The position numbers and the translations under genes were made by a program. A stretch of DNA of 64,000 bases, taken from positions 69,102,779 to 69,166,778 of the forward strand of contig NC_090319.1 in assembly GCF_040869045.1 (NCBI RefSeq), in the 5' to 3' direction. The notes under the pieces were generated by a model. The model was given only the letters and a program-made list of their open reading frames with translations. It was not told the origin of the DNA and searched no databases. This document shows, piece after piece, positions 1-11,262 of this stretch (the stretch's first letter is position 1; every line of letters starts with the position of its first letter). The DNA comes from Eurosta solidaginis (taxonomy: Eukaryota > Arthropoda > Insecta > Diptera > Tephritidae).

Positions 1-68
1 ACCGGCAAATGACCATCAACATCGATAACAACACCTTGGCCTTACCGCTACAACAACAAAAACAACAG
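1..68 (+). repeat. 3' end of a (CAA)n-tailed short repeat (family B)
   Basis: Matches the last ~65 bases of the nearly complete copy at 34710-35122: 'ccatcaacatcgataac', then 'gctacaacaacaa'. The rest of this copy lies before the window. Family B looks like a short non-autonomous retroelement because its copies end in CAA runs, but I found no convincing pol III boxes. Confidence 0.6.
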
Positions 69-357
69 TGAAGGTAGGGAAAAGTAGTCGAAGCACACGA
101 CGCACACTAGGGCCCGGTTTTTCAGTAGTTCGTTAAGCTAGGCTTAAACTAAGTTTGCTTAAACTGTAGTCAAATTTAAACTCCAGTTAAACTACTGAGC
201 AGTTTTTCAGGCACAGTTTAAGGCCGCCTTTGGGGTATGCTTTTTTGTGCGGCAAAATTGATTTTTTTATTATCTAGCTACTTTGTAGATACGGCAACAG
301 CTGGATTTTGTTTACCCAACAATCATGGAAACAAATTCTCCAGCGAAATGTATATAT

Positions 358-790
358 TGTAACGAATTTAGGGAAACTCCGCTTATTTTACACCTTCTGC
401 AAACGTTCGAATCGCTAAACTGTTGAATAAATAACTCCAGTATTCAATAATGTAAAATGGTGTTTATTAGACTACTCTGCAAGTACTTCACAATAACACT
501 TATACTTCACAACCAATTGCGTGTTTAAATCAAACTGATTACTAACTACTCAGCTTTCGCTGCTTTTATACTCTCTGTTCCCTCGTCCACCCATTTCTCC
601 TAAGGTCTAGTAACTTCGCGATTTTCATGCTGGATCACCAGCTATATACATGTATATTTGTAGTTTCTATCCATATGCGTGTGTATATGTGAGTACTACT
701 TCGGCTGATGATGACATGCGTTTGTGAGTATCTCTCTGCTGCCTTGCATGTATGTGAGTAAATGGTGATTGATCTTAAACCATATAGTTC
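358..790 (-). mobile_element. LTR fragment, same family as the solo LTR at 57431-58027
   Basis: Read on the minus strand, the end 'ggagttatttattcaacag', then 'gattcgaac' and '...ttcgttaca', matches the 3' end of the solo LTR near 57950-58027. The other LTR end is not recognisable, so the copy is truncated or diverged. The limit at ~790 is approximate. No internal retroviral-type coding sequence is attached. Confidence 0.5.
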
Positions 791-1119
791 TTGAGTTGAT
801 ATCCAACTTCATTCTCCAAACACCATCCAACCTTTGAGAAATTTTGTAAAATTAAAAGTTTTCGAGTTGATCTCCAACATCATTAATATTTTCCAGTTAA
901 TATCCTAATTTCGAGAGATCTTGAGAAATATACAGTTCTCAAATGAATATTCAACAAGTTTCTCCAGTTGATATCCTACATTGGATATCGAGTTAAGGTG
1001 AAATTGAAAAAAAAAATCTTCAAGGTGGTACCACCAAAGCAAGTAGCTATTTATTGTGAGAAATAAACACCTAATTGATAGCAGTAATGAGGCGTAAGTA
1101 ATCAAAACTAAATTATATA

Positions 1120-1456
1120 GGCGGTCGCCGTGGTATGATGGTAGCGTGCTCCGCCTATCACACCGAAGATCCTTTGCCCCTGGCAAAGCAACATCAAAAT
1201 TTCAGAAACAAGGTTTTTCAATTAGAACCCACTTTTTCTATGCGTGATTGCCCATCGGCAGTGTTTCGCAAGCACTCTGCCATGAAAAGCTCTCAGTGAA
1301 AACTAATCTGCCTTGCAGATGCCGTTAGGAGTTGGCATAAAACAAGTAGGTCCCGTCCGGCCAATTTGTAGGAAAAATTAAAAGGAGCACGACGCAAATT
1401 GGAAGAGAAGCTCTGCCTAAAATCTTTTCGGAGCGTGTCACATTTATTTATTTATT
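1120..1456 (+). mobile_element. tRNA-like SINE, copy 1
   Basis: Starts with the tRNA-like head 'gccgtggtatgatggtagcg' and has the family body (AACATCAAAATTTCAGAAA, CTGCCTTGCAGATGCCGTT, GAGCACGACGCAAATTGGAAG) and a T-rich tail. The box-B area is eroded: the GGTTCAC-type motif of younger copies is missing. It is nested in the TIR element at 110-1888. Confidence 0.75.
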
Positions 1457-1888
1457 AAATTATATATGTATATTTCATTTTATTTTCGTGAAAAAACTGT
1501 AGTATGGAATCTTACATTTGAGTCCAGTTAAAGAACCACAAGTTGTTAATTAAATTTGTTCAACTTAAGTAATAGCACTTTTGCTTTTTAAAAAATTCCC
1601 ATTTTTACTGAGTACGCTATGATTCTCGAGTTGAGCCACTGTTTCGAAACAACTTTTGAGATTTTAGAAGTATGCCTAGTTATCAACATGAGCTCTAATG
1701 GTACTCAAGTCCAAATGCTTGTTGGGTATATTCGACGCCATTTCGAATGTACGGAAATCACCGATAGGTGATCAACCGCTTAAGCTCAGCTTAAACTTCA
1801 GTTAAAGTAGACTGAAAACTGCAGAATAAGTTTAAGCGTAGTTTAACTGACAAACTGGGTTGAACTTGTACTGAAAAACCGGGCCTAA

Positions 1889-2810
1889 TCTATATCAAGC
1901 GGCTTAGGCATACATACATATCACCATCTCCTTTAATTACTATGTAAACGAAATAGCTGACCATAAATAGACTAAAACTAAAAAAAGCCCTTTAGCAAAC
2001 ATTAGGATTAGGATGCATATTTTTCCATTTTGATAATAGTACTTTATCAGCACAAACGCCTTCGTCTTAAAGAATAAAATAAAATCATTTTTAAGTACAA
2101 ACAAACTAAAGTCAAATGAAATCAACCATTATGACATTGTACATTGAATTACGAGACAAAACTCCAACGCTGGTGGCACAAACTCGACGATAAGAAATGT
2201 TTAACATACTAAAATGGCATAGTTTGTGATAAGGATACAAAGGGTTGCTCAAGTGCTCTCCACACATACACATCGTCTCAAGAAGGACAAAGAAATGAAG
2301 TAATTTTAAAGATAAAACTTGACTTTAACCATTTCATAACGGCTACCGTATTAAGAATCGTATTTAGAGAGGGAGGTGAACAAGTAGTAGGCGGGTGCTG
2401 GTACTAAAAGAAAGTGACTACAAGAGGCGGTTGTCCGCTGTTATTGTTTGTGTCCCACACATACATTTTTTTTTTGGTGGCCACTGATTTACTGAGGATT
2501 CTTATCAGTGAAAATTTCTTTTTTTGCATGCTCGACTGCGGACTGTTAGCTGACGGGGCAGTCAATGGCTGGGTTCGACATGCAAACACTGCGGTCAGGC
2601 GTTGAAGCGATAACAATAAATAATAAGTCTGTGTATATACATATGTACATAAATAGTCATTAAAATTTTTAATATTGAAAAATAAAGCAACTAATAAATA
2701 AAGAATTATATGAACTACATAATAAATGTACTAAATGTATATTTGTATGTATGTATGTGCATGAAATTATGAACTCAACAGACGACAATCCACAAAAACA
2801 AAAAAAAAAA
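1889..2810. other. no recognisable feature
   Basis: AT-rich sequence. Short ORFs lie on both strands at 2404-2616, but they overlap antisense, resemble nothing I know and have no splice context, so I do not call them genes. Confidence 0.5.
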
Positions 2811-4650
2811 CAAGTAAGGACGGGACTGTCTTCGGCTGTGCCTTTCATGAATGGGGCTGAACAATAATCTTATCCCGTTCGTAATCTCCAAATAATCAGA
2901 TGTATAAGATAAGAAATATATAGTGAACAGATGTACATACCTAACCGATTTTTAAGATAAATATAAAATAAAAAATGGCAAAAAACCCCCTTATCTGAAC
3001 GATCGGTTGTATGGGATATATATTATATATAGCTCTGATAGAAATGATTTTTTCAGAAAATCTTCTATGATATATTAAAATATATATCACCGAGTTTCAC
3101 GTTTATACTTTTAAATTAAGGGAGAAATTGCCAAAAATCTTTCTATCTGAACGATCGGTTGTATGGGATATATATTATATATATCTCTGATCGAAATGAT
3201 TTTTTCAGAAAATCTTCTATGATATATTAAAATATATGTCACCGAGTTTCTCGTTTATACTTTTAAATTAAGGGAGAAATTGCCAAAAATCTTTCTATCT
3301 GAACGATCGGTTGTATGGGATATATATTATATATAGCTCCGACCGAAATGATTTTTTCAGAAAATCTTCTATGATATATTAAAATATATATCACCGAGTT
3401 TCACCTTTATACTTTTTAAATTAAGGGAGAAATTGCCAAAAATCTTTCTATCTGAACGATCGGTTGTATGGGATATATATTATATATAGCTCTGATCGAA
3501 ATGATTTTTTCAGAAAATCTTCTATGATATATTAAAATATATATCACCTAGTTTCACGTTTATACTTTTTAAATTAAGGGAGAAATTGCTAAAAATCTTT
3601 CTATCTGAACGATCGGTTGTATGGGATATATATTATATATAGCTCTGATCGAAATGATTTTTTCAGAAAATCTTCTATGATATATTAAAATATATATCAC
3701 CGAGTTTCACGTTTATACTTTTAAATTAAGGGAGAAATTGCAAAAAATCTTTCTATCTGAACGATCGGTTGTATTGGATATATATTATATATAGCTCCGA
3801 TCGCAGTGATTTTTTCAGGATATCTTCTACGATACATTAGAATATATATCACCGAGTTTCACGTTTATACTTTTTAAATTAAGGGAGAAATTGCCAAAAA
3901 TCTTTCTATCTGAACGATCGGTTGTATGGGATATATATTATATATAGCTCTGATCGAAATGATTTTTTCAGAAAATCTTCTATGATATATTAAAATATAT
4001 GTCACCGAGTTTCTCGTTTATACTTTTAAATTAAGGGAGAAATTGCCAAAAATCTTTCTATCTGAACGATCGGTTGTATGGGATATATATTATATATAGC
4101 TCCGACCGAAATGATTTTTTCAGAAAATCTTCTATGATATATTAAAATATATATCACCGAGTTTCACGTTTATACTTTTTAAATTAAGGGAGAAATTGCC
4201 AAAAATCTTTCTATCTGAACGATCGGTTGTATGGGATATATACTATATATAGCTCCGATCGCAGTGATTTTTTCAGGATATCTTCTATGATACATTGGAA
4301 TATATATCACCGAGTTTCACGTTTATACTTTCTAAATTGCGGCAGAATTGACCAAAATCGTCTTATCTGAACGATCGGTTGTATGGGAGATATATGTTAT
4401 AGTGGTCCGATCCTACCGGATCCAACAAATGTCTAATATAATACAAAAATACATCCTTGTGCCAAATTTGATTGAGACATCTCAAAATTTGAGGGACTAG
4501 TTTGCGTTCAAGCAGACAGACGGACGGACATGGCTATATCAACTCAGTTCGTCGTCCTGATCAATTCAGTATACTTAATGGTGAGTCTATCTTCTATATT
4601 TCTCAACGTTACAAACATCGGACCAAAGTTAATATACCATTTCATGTTCA
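2811..4650. mobile_element. non-autonomous element built around a 152-bp tandem array
   Basis: Begins 'acaagtaaggacgggactgt' and ends with a unique segment holding 'agacggacggacatggctat' and 'ttaatataccatttcatgtt'. The core is the tandem array listed separately. No ORF. The start and the GGACGGACATGGCT segment recur in the unrelated-looking 130-bp-array elements at 8961 and 37582. Boundaries are approximate. Confidence 0.55.
2994..4425. repeat. satellite-like tandem array, 10 units of 152-153 bp
   Basis: The landmark 'tctgaacgatcggttgtat' recurs at about 2994, 3146, 3298, 3451, 3604, 3756, 3909, 4061, 4214 and 4366. Units are highly alike, differing by single changes such as 'agctctgatcgaaatg' versus 'agctccgatcgcagtg'. 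The last unit is most diverged. Variant units recur every few positions (3780 and 4255 share the 'cgcagtgattttttcagg' form), suggesting multi-unit duplication. AT-rich, no coding potential. Confidence 0.95.
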
Positions 4651-4814
4651 CATACATCATGTGTAAATATGTATGATGAATAGGCACAAAAATTGATAAG
4701 AAAGTATCAAAGTTAACACTTCTGTCATTAACAGCCGCCTGAGAAGCAAACGTATGTATGTGTATTAAGCATACATGGGCAGATTGTATTAAAAATTTAG
4801 TGCAATAAGCATTT

Positions 4815-5352
4815 CACTAACAATTCGAGGCAATATATTGACAGCCAAGCAGCAATTAAAGCAATAATCTCGCATAGCACAGTATCTAAATGCGTATTAG
4901 AGTGTAAGCAGTCTCTGGAAAGAATCGGGACAGGGAGAAGCATACATCTGTATTGGGTCCCAGGTCATATGGGAATAGATGGGAATGAAAAAGCAGATGA
5001 ACTAGCTAAAAAGGGCGCATCCTTTGAAGTTTACTCCGTAGCCGTTCCAATTAGACTGAGCGAGATTAAGCGAAGGCGAGAGGTGCACATGACCGATCAA
5101 GCGCGAAAGGCGTGGGTTCAAGCGCGGGGCTGTAAAGTGTCGAGGATTGTGTGTAGGTCTTACAATCTTAGACCAACAAAGTTGCTTCTATCATTCTAGT
5201 ATTAGCCAATAGGACGGAGCTATTTTATAACATAGGTCTTAGTTTTTGATAGGGTTTTCAGTTTGGTCGTTAAAAACAAACTTCTGGTAACACTACGGAC
5301 TCAATCAGTCTATGTGAAGTCCTCATATACCGGCCACTTCAACCTAACCTAA
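4815..5352 (+). pseudogene. LINE ORF2 relic: RNase H domain and 3' end
   Basis: One frame reads through an RNase H C-terminal half: a SQAAIKAI helix near 4845, then VPGHMGIDGNEKADELAKKG around 4957-5016, the usual histidine-loop and Asp signature of LINE RNase H. The frame stops at 5197-5199. A 3' untranslated segment follows, with 'ctcatataccggccacttca' and a CCTAACC tail. The endonuclease and reverse transcriptase parts are absent, so this is a 5'-truncated dead copy. RNase H places it in the I/LOA/R1-like group; I cannot fix the clade. Confidence 0.7.
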
Positions 5353-5772
5353 CCAAAGGCGTGTTCATACTGACCAGACATTTTGCTGCTTTGTGATAAC
5401 TGACGCCTATCGGGAGCACTTAGAGAGATGAAGTCTTACTTCACCTTGTCTCCCAATTTAATAGGCTTATTTTCTTACCGGTTCTATGCACCGGAGTAAC
5501 TTGAGAGTTTTCTCAAACACGTGCTGTCATTTCAGTGCAACCCCTTCGTCTTCTGCTGTCGAAAGACGTACTTTCTGGAACGAATCATTTTCATCTACTC
5601 GCATAACCAGCCATGTTCAAATCTGTGTGAAGCTCGTAAAATTTATTTATAAACTAGCTTATGTCCGTGGGTTTTACCTTAAGTTTCTATAAAATGATGC
5701 AGGCTACGCGTAATTGGCCATGGGTGAAACGTTAGTTGGTAAGATCGACTTCTGCTACAGCTAATGACTGTT
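5353..5772. other. no recognisable feature
   Basis: No motif, repeat or coding signal could be supported. A 68-codon ORF at 5486-5692 has no recognisable content. Confidence 0.4.
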
Positions 5773-5865
5773 GTTGTATGATACATTCATATTTGTAACA
5801 GGATTCCCCTCGCGTAGGTGACGTTGCCTATTGGGTTGCGGAAGCTCTGAAGCTATAAATGTTTG
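5773..5865 (-). repeat. fragment of family B repeat
   Basis: 'tgatacattcatatttgtaa', then 'caggattc' and 'aattgggtt'-like text, parallels 53545-53640 and 21550-21620. It covers only the middle of the family. Confidence 0.5.
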
Positions 5866-6128
5866 TTATAAATATTTTCAGCCCTTCTTTAGGGATCAGT
5901 CGATGAGGAGGAATTCCTGATGGCTCAAAAGCGTGAAGACACTCAACCGGATGTGCACAGCTTGGGATTCTTCCAAGATTTGTTGTGTTAATAGAGTGAT
6001 CAGTTGTGTCAGTTGTCTCCTTCCTAATGATATTAACATCTTCGTTTTAAGGTGCCAAAAATGCCCTTTCTCGAAGCCATTTATAGTTTGTAAAGAAAGA
6101 TTCAATATTTGGAAAAAACATTAGCTAT

Positions 6129-6480
6129 TAAAGCTTCACGTGATGTCATAATTTCGCAAGAACTTGAAGGAAAATAAATCAAATCTGTTACTAAAGAAAT
6201 AGGAATTTGCCATAATCAATTTCAAGATGTTGTTTAGCTAAAGCTGCTGCTGAAGTGTTTTCGCGCTCTCATATTTGTAAAGAGAGTAAATTTGTGTACG
6301 TAAAGCCATCGATAGACGAAAAACACGCTTTACTTCATCTGCAGCTGTTCCAGCAAGTAAGAGGAAAGCACCACCATTGGGATGATCATTATACCTCAGA
6401 TCCTTAAGGGTTCGGTCTAAAACTTGCATTGTCTGCCTTTGAGTAAATGTCCACTCATTCCACACACTCACTTTGGTCTC
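6129..6480 (-). pseudogene. Helitron/PIF1-type helicase relic
   Basis: On the minus strand the peptide around 6471-6340 reads WNEWTFTQRQTMQVLDRTLK, then a GGAFLLLAG stretch. This resembles the segment of Helitron PIF1-like helicases in which a conserved 'LDRTL+D' helix precedes 'GG..LLAGDFRQ'. Here the DFRQ-type motif is missing: LLAG runs straight into TAADEVKRVF, consistent with a small internal deletion. No Rep domain or Helitron ends were found nearby, so this is a decayed fragment. Assignment is by eye. Confidence 0.45.
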
Positions 6481-8317
6481 ACCGTTTGCTTATGTTGCAC
6501 ACGGGTGTATCAGATTTTTCAGACAGTGGTAATTTATATGCGGAGTGAGCTGTACGTCCACCACACAAAGGATATCCGCGGTACCTCAGGAAGCAAGTGT
6601 CATAGTGATTTCTCTTATAGCTCTTACATCAATTAATATCAAATTTAGCAGACATGTTTTTTTCCGGTTCCTCCAGGCACATCCAAAAATACCAACCCTA
6701 AAGATAACAAACCCCAAAAGAATACTAAAGGAATAACAGCCGAACCCAGCTCTGCAATAAAATTTTACGTCTGAAAAATCCCATTTGTCTCCTTTTTCTA
6801 AATTCCATATATAACTGGTGCTGTTAGTACTTAACTTCATCTAGCTCCTTACCAATTTTCATTACCCTACCATTAATATATCCATATATCCAGTATATTC
6901 CATTGTATGGGAGGTGCCACGCCCCCTTCTCCCTCACCCCACATTTTCCTGGTGGTGTTAGGGATTGATCTCATATAACTCCTTACTGAATTTCAATGTT
7001 CTAGCATGAATACCTTCAGAGCTATGCAGTACCAAAGATGCATTTGTATGGGAGGTGCCACGCCCCTTTTATATATTGAAATTATTTTTAGCCTACGACC
7101 ATCCTAGGAAGGTTTCTAGTGGGTGGTTCTCTCAAGTATTTTTTTCGCGGGCATTTTATATTCTTTCGACCCTGCTCATTATGCCGAACCATAGCCGCGA
7201 ACTTGATGTTTGTCCATTCAGTATGAGTTTTACTTTTCAATTTCCTGTCCATTCCAAGGTTGCACTGTTGACAGTGCTTTCGCTGTTAAATCTAGTTCGC
7301 ATATGAACCTAGTTCTTGACAGTTTCGAATCGATATCTGTCAGCAGCTACTTGGCTGCCAAGATGCGAACGCAACCGTTCTTTTTCTATTGACATCAACT
7401 TACAGCTATTTTGTTAGGACTTATGATAAATTGTACTAACCCGTGAAGATCTGCTTAAAGAATAATCTTCTCCGGCATTAGCTCGTAGACGTCCTACACA
7501 ATTCTGACAAAGTTGATGGTGGAGCTCAACTGCACTTGGCAGAGCCATATAAGCTTTGCAGGGTACTAAAGTGAAAACGTTGCAGCTGCAATTCTCTTTC
7601 CATGTGTGATCTCGGCAGGCAGATCAACGTTTTCGGGAATTTATTGTTTTTTAGCTGGAGTATAGCTGTTCTGGAGGTACGTACATACTTATGTACTTAC
7701 TATAGTCAGTAAAGAAGTTTTTCATATTTTAAATATTCTATCAAGGTTGGTTATCAGGTGTAGCTTATTGTTCCTGCAGGAATTTACTTTAGCCATACAA
7801 CCCTCTAATATTTCGATAGAATCTTTGAGAATTATTACCTTTAGGCATCATATAAAGCTCTTCGGATGTCAATGCGGAGGCGACTATCGTATGCCTTTTC
7901 CAGTTTATCATTTTATCATAGAAAGAGCCCTTATCAAATCGCTACGAGATACTTGCACTTGTTAACAAAATATATTTTCCACACGCAAAACCCACAAATA
8001 CTGGTTTAACTCTTCATTCCCAGGTCACCTAAGTACATGTCCCAGGCTCCACTTTCTTCATGTCCCTTTCGTCTATCGCAATTTCTGTAGGTCGATGATG
8101 TTACCCTTTGAATTCACTAGACAACAATACGGGTTGCAGCAGTAATCTTCATTCGAAGGGTTTGCACCGGTCATCACTAAAAGCGGGAGTTCTCAGCCAT
8201 TCCACAACTATTTTTTGTTGGAAGTGCACAACTCAATACGATTTCGGTAAATAGTTGCACAGTTATATATCGTGGCGCTTCATCAAAGACAGAAACACAC
8301 TCGGAGTTTTTACCACT
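6481..8317. other. mostly unrecognised sequence with two diverged repeat units
   Basis: Two related stretches ('gtatgggaggtgccacgccc' at ~6906 and ~7049, about 143 bp apart, each next to 'ctccttac..attt') look like old transposon tandem units. The remainder to 8317 shows no gene, RNA or element I can name. Its ORFs are short and without family features. Confidence 0.4.
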
Positions 8318-8412
8318 GCGGGGGGCGAGCCGGCTTAGAAAAATTGTTTCTTAATGAACTTCGGTGTGGTAGGCGAGCATGCTACCACCACATCACGGCG
8401 GTGGCCATAAAG
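8318..8412 (-). mobile_element. SINE relic with internal deletion
   Basis: The minus strand reads the SINE head (GGCCACCGCCGTGATGTGGT, then AGCATGCTCGCCTACCACAC) and jumps to the 'ttagaaaaattgtttctt' region. The box-B segment between them is lost. Confidence 0.55.
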
Positions 8413-8960
8413 CCGAGTAAGCTCCCGTGACTGACTACCTTTCGATGTATTTAGAATCGAATGAAATTTTACCATAATACTTTCCGAGACACGAAAGTGA
8501 AGGGATAGGAAAAAATAAATTATCAGAAAATACCCTCCAGGTGAAAACGGAGCAGGCTAGGAGGGAGATAGATAGAAAGGGAGGAACGGAAAAAGAGATT
8601 GTGGATGAAAAATGCTCAAGAAATATACATCGAAGCAGGAAGAAAGTCAGAAAGTAAAAAAGTGGTAAGAATTCAGACACAGGGGTTGTGGAGGAGGTTT
8701 CTAGGGATCGCAGAAAAGAAGACAAAATGGAAAGAGACATACAGCGAGATTAGTGGACGGCTGTGAATGGATAGCCGCCATCATCTACTTTCTAACGAAT
8801 ATGGAGTCTGGTATAGCGAAAACGATTTCTGTTGTGGAAAAAACTGCATATTTAGATTTATTACACACTTTTGTAAAACTTGAAACAGATTCTGCAGCAC
8901 AATGCTTATACGTCCACTCTAATATGCATTAGACTGGCTTGGTCTCCATACAAAATAAAA
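8413..8960. other. purine-rich stretch, no gene
   Basis: 8480-8740 is strongly A/G-rich on the plus strand (for example 'gagggagatagatagaaagg'). That bias explains the 101-codon minus-strand ORF 8435-8740, which is Ser/Leu/Phe-rich and resembles no family. Confidence 0.5.
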
Positions 8961-11262
8961 ACAAGTAAGGAAGGTTAAGTTAGGGTGTAACCGAACATTA
9001 CATACTCAGTTGAGAGCTAAGGTGACAACATAAGGGAAAATAACCATGTAGGAAAATGAACCGAGGGAAACCCTGGAATGTGTTTGTATGACATGTGCAT
9101 CAAATGAAAGGCATTAAAGAGTATTTTATGAGGGAGTGGGCCATAGGTCTATAGGTGGACGCCATTTAGGGATATAGCCATAAAGGTGGATAAGGGTTGA
9201 CTCTAGAATGCGTTTGTACGATATGGGTATCAAATGAAAGGTATTAATGAGTATTTTAAAAGGGTGTGGACCTAAGTTCTATAGATGGACGCCTTTTCGA
9301 GATATCGCCGTAAAGATGGACCAGGGGTGAATCTAGAATGCGTTTGTACGATATGGGTATCAAATGAAAGGTGTTAATGAGTATTTTTAAAAGGGAGTGG
9401 GCCTTCGTTTTATAGGTGTTCGCCTTTTCGAGATATCGCCATAAAGGTGCACCAGGGGTGACTTTAGAATATATTTGTATGATATGGATATCAAATGAAA
9501 GGTGTTAATGATTATTTTAAAAGGGCGTGGGGCTTAGTTCTATAGGTGGACCCCTTTTCGAGATATCGCCATAAAGGTGGACCAGGGGTGACTCTAGAAT
9601 TCGTTTGTGCAATATGGGTATCAAACGAAAGGAGTTAATGAGTGTTTTAAGAGGGAGTGGGCCTTAGTTCTATAGGTGGACGCCTTTTCGAGATATCGCC
9701 ATAAAGATGGACCAGGTGTGACTCTAGAATGCGTTTGTACGATATGGGTATCAAATGAAAGGTGTTAATGAGTATTTTTAAAAGGGAGTGGGCCTTCGTT
9801 CTATAGGTGTTCGTCTTTTCGAAATATCGCCATAAAGGTGGACCAGGGCTGACTCTAGAATGAGTTTGTACGATATGGGTATCAAATTAAAGGTATTAAT
9901 GAGGGTTTTAAAAAGGAGTGGTGGTAGTTGTATATGTGAAGGCGTTTTCGAGATATCGACCAAAATGTGGACCAGTGTGACCTAGAACATCATCTGTCGG
10001 GTACCGCTAATTTATTTATATATGTATTACCACGATCAGTATTCCTGCCAAGATTCCAAGGGCTGTTGATTCGCCCTGCAGAACTTTTTCATTTTCTTCT
10101 ACTTAATATGGTAGGTGTCACAACCATTTTATAAAGTTTTTTCTAAAGTTATATTTCGCGTCAATAAAACAATCCTTACCTTACCATGTTTCATCCCTTT
10201 TTTCGTATTTGGTATAGAATTATGGCATTTTTTTCATTTTTCGCAATTTTCGATATCGAAAAAGTGGGCGTGGTTATAGTCGGATTTCGTTTATTTTTCA
10301 TACCAAGATAAAGTGGGTTCAGATAAGTACGTGAACTGAGTTTAGTAAAGATATATCGATTTTTGCTCAAGTTATCGTGTTAACGGCCATGCGGAAGGAC
10401 AGACGGAGGACTGTGTATAAAACCTGGGCGTGGCATCAACCGATTTCGCCCATTTTCACAGAAAACAGTTAACGGCATAAAATCTATGCCCCTACCAAAT
10501 TTCAAGAGGATTGGTTAATTTTTGTTCGACTTATGGCGTTAAAAGTATCCTAGACAAATTAAATGAAAAAGGGCGGAGCCACGCCCATTTTTAAATTTTC
10601 TTTTATTTTTGTATTTTGTTGCACCATATCATTACTGGAGTTGAATCTTGACATAATTTACTTATATACTGTAAAGATATTAAATTTTTTGTTAAAATTT
10701 TACTTTAAAAAAATTTTTTTTTTAAAATGGGCGTGATCCTTCTCCGATTTTGCTAATTTTTATTAAGCGTACATATAGTAATAAGAGTAACGTTCCTGCT
10801 AAATTTCATCATGATATCTTCAACGACTGCCAAATTACAGCTTGCAAAAGTTTTAAATTACCTTCTTTTAAAAGTGGGCGGTGCCACGCCCATTGTCCAA
10901 AATTTTACTAATTTTCTATTTTGCGTCATAAGTTCAACTCATCTACCAAGTTTCGTCGCTTTATCGGTCTTTTGTAATGAATTATCGCACTTTTTCGGTT
11001 TTTCGAAATTTTCGATATCGAAAAAGTGGGCGTGAGTATAGTCCGATACCAAATTTCATCAAGATACCTCAAAATTTACTCAAGTTATCGTGTTAACGGA
11101 CGGACGGACGGACGGACATGGCTCAATCAAATTTTTTTTCGATCCTGATTATTTTGATATATGGAAGTCTATATCTATCTCGATTCCTTTATATATGTAC
11201 AACCAACCGTTATCCAATCAAACTTAATATACTCTGTGAGCTCTGCTCAACTGTGTATAAAG
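8961..11262. mobile_element. 130-bp-array element (family A), copy 1
   Basis: Starts 'acaagtaaggaaggttaagt', with 'gtaaccgaacattacatact' shortly after. Then come about seven 130-bp tandem units, then ~1.25 kb of unique sequence with several 'gtgggcgtgg' or 'gccacgccc' blocks and 'gatatcgaaaaagtgggcgt'. It ends 'gtgagctctgctcaactg', then 'tgtataa'. The right end contains an inverted match of the left-end TACTCAGTTGAG. There is no coding ORF. It is nearly collinear with 37582-40430, apart from the number of array units. Confidence 0.8.
9060..9985. repeat. tandem array, about 7 units of 130 bp
   Basis: The landmark 'tatgggtatcaaatgaaagg' recurs near 9221, 9351, 9482, 9612, 9742 and 9873, with a more diverged first unit near 9090. 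Each unit also has 'ttcgagatatcgccataaag' and 'gtgactctagaat'. 130 is not a multiple of 3, so the array does not encode a repeated peptide in one frame. Confidence 0.9.

Larger units (their letters stand above)
110..1888. mobile_element. TIR DNA element (MITE-like) with nested LTR and SINE insertions
   Basis: The left end reads GGCCCGGTTTTTCAGTA and the right end is its inverse (TACTGAAAAACCGGGCC, to 1887). Inside each terminus lies ~100 bp of imperfect inverted repeat rich in TTAAAC/GTTTAA steps (about 115-220 and 1775-1880). No transposase ORF is present. Much of the interior is later insertions: an LTR fragment from about 358 and a SINE at 1120-1456. A TA may be the target duplication, but the boundary is ambiguous by one base. 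Confidence 0.6.

Noticed and set aside
3000..4400. 152-bp array as a CRISPR array
   Set aside because: Units are contiguous with no spacers, AT-rich, in a eukaryotic genome.
5330..5355. CCTAACCTAACC as telomeric repeat
   Set aside because: It is the short tail of a LINE 3' end, seen also at 29815 and 53390. Flies lack such telomeric arrays.
8435..8740. 101-codon minus-strand ORF as a gene
   Set aside because: It is an artefact of the purine-rich plus strand and has no recognisable motif or splice context.
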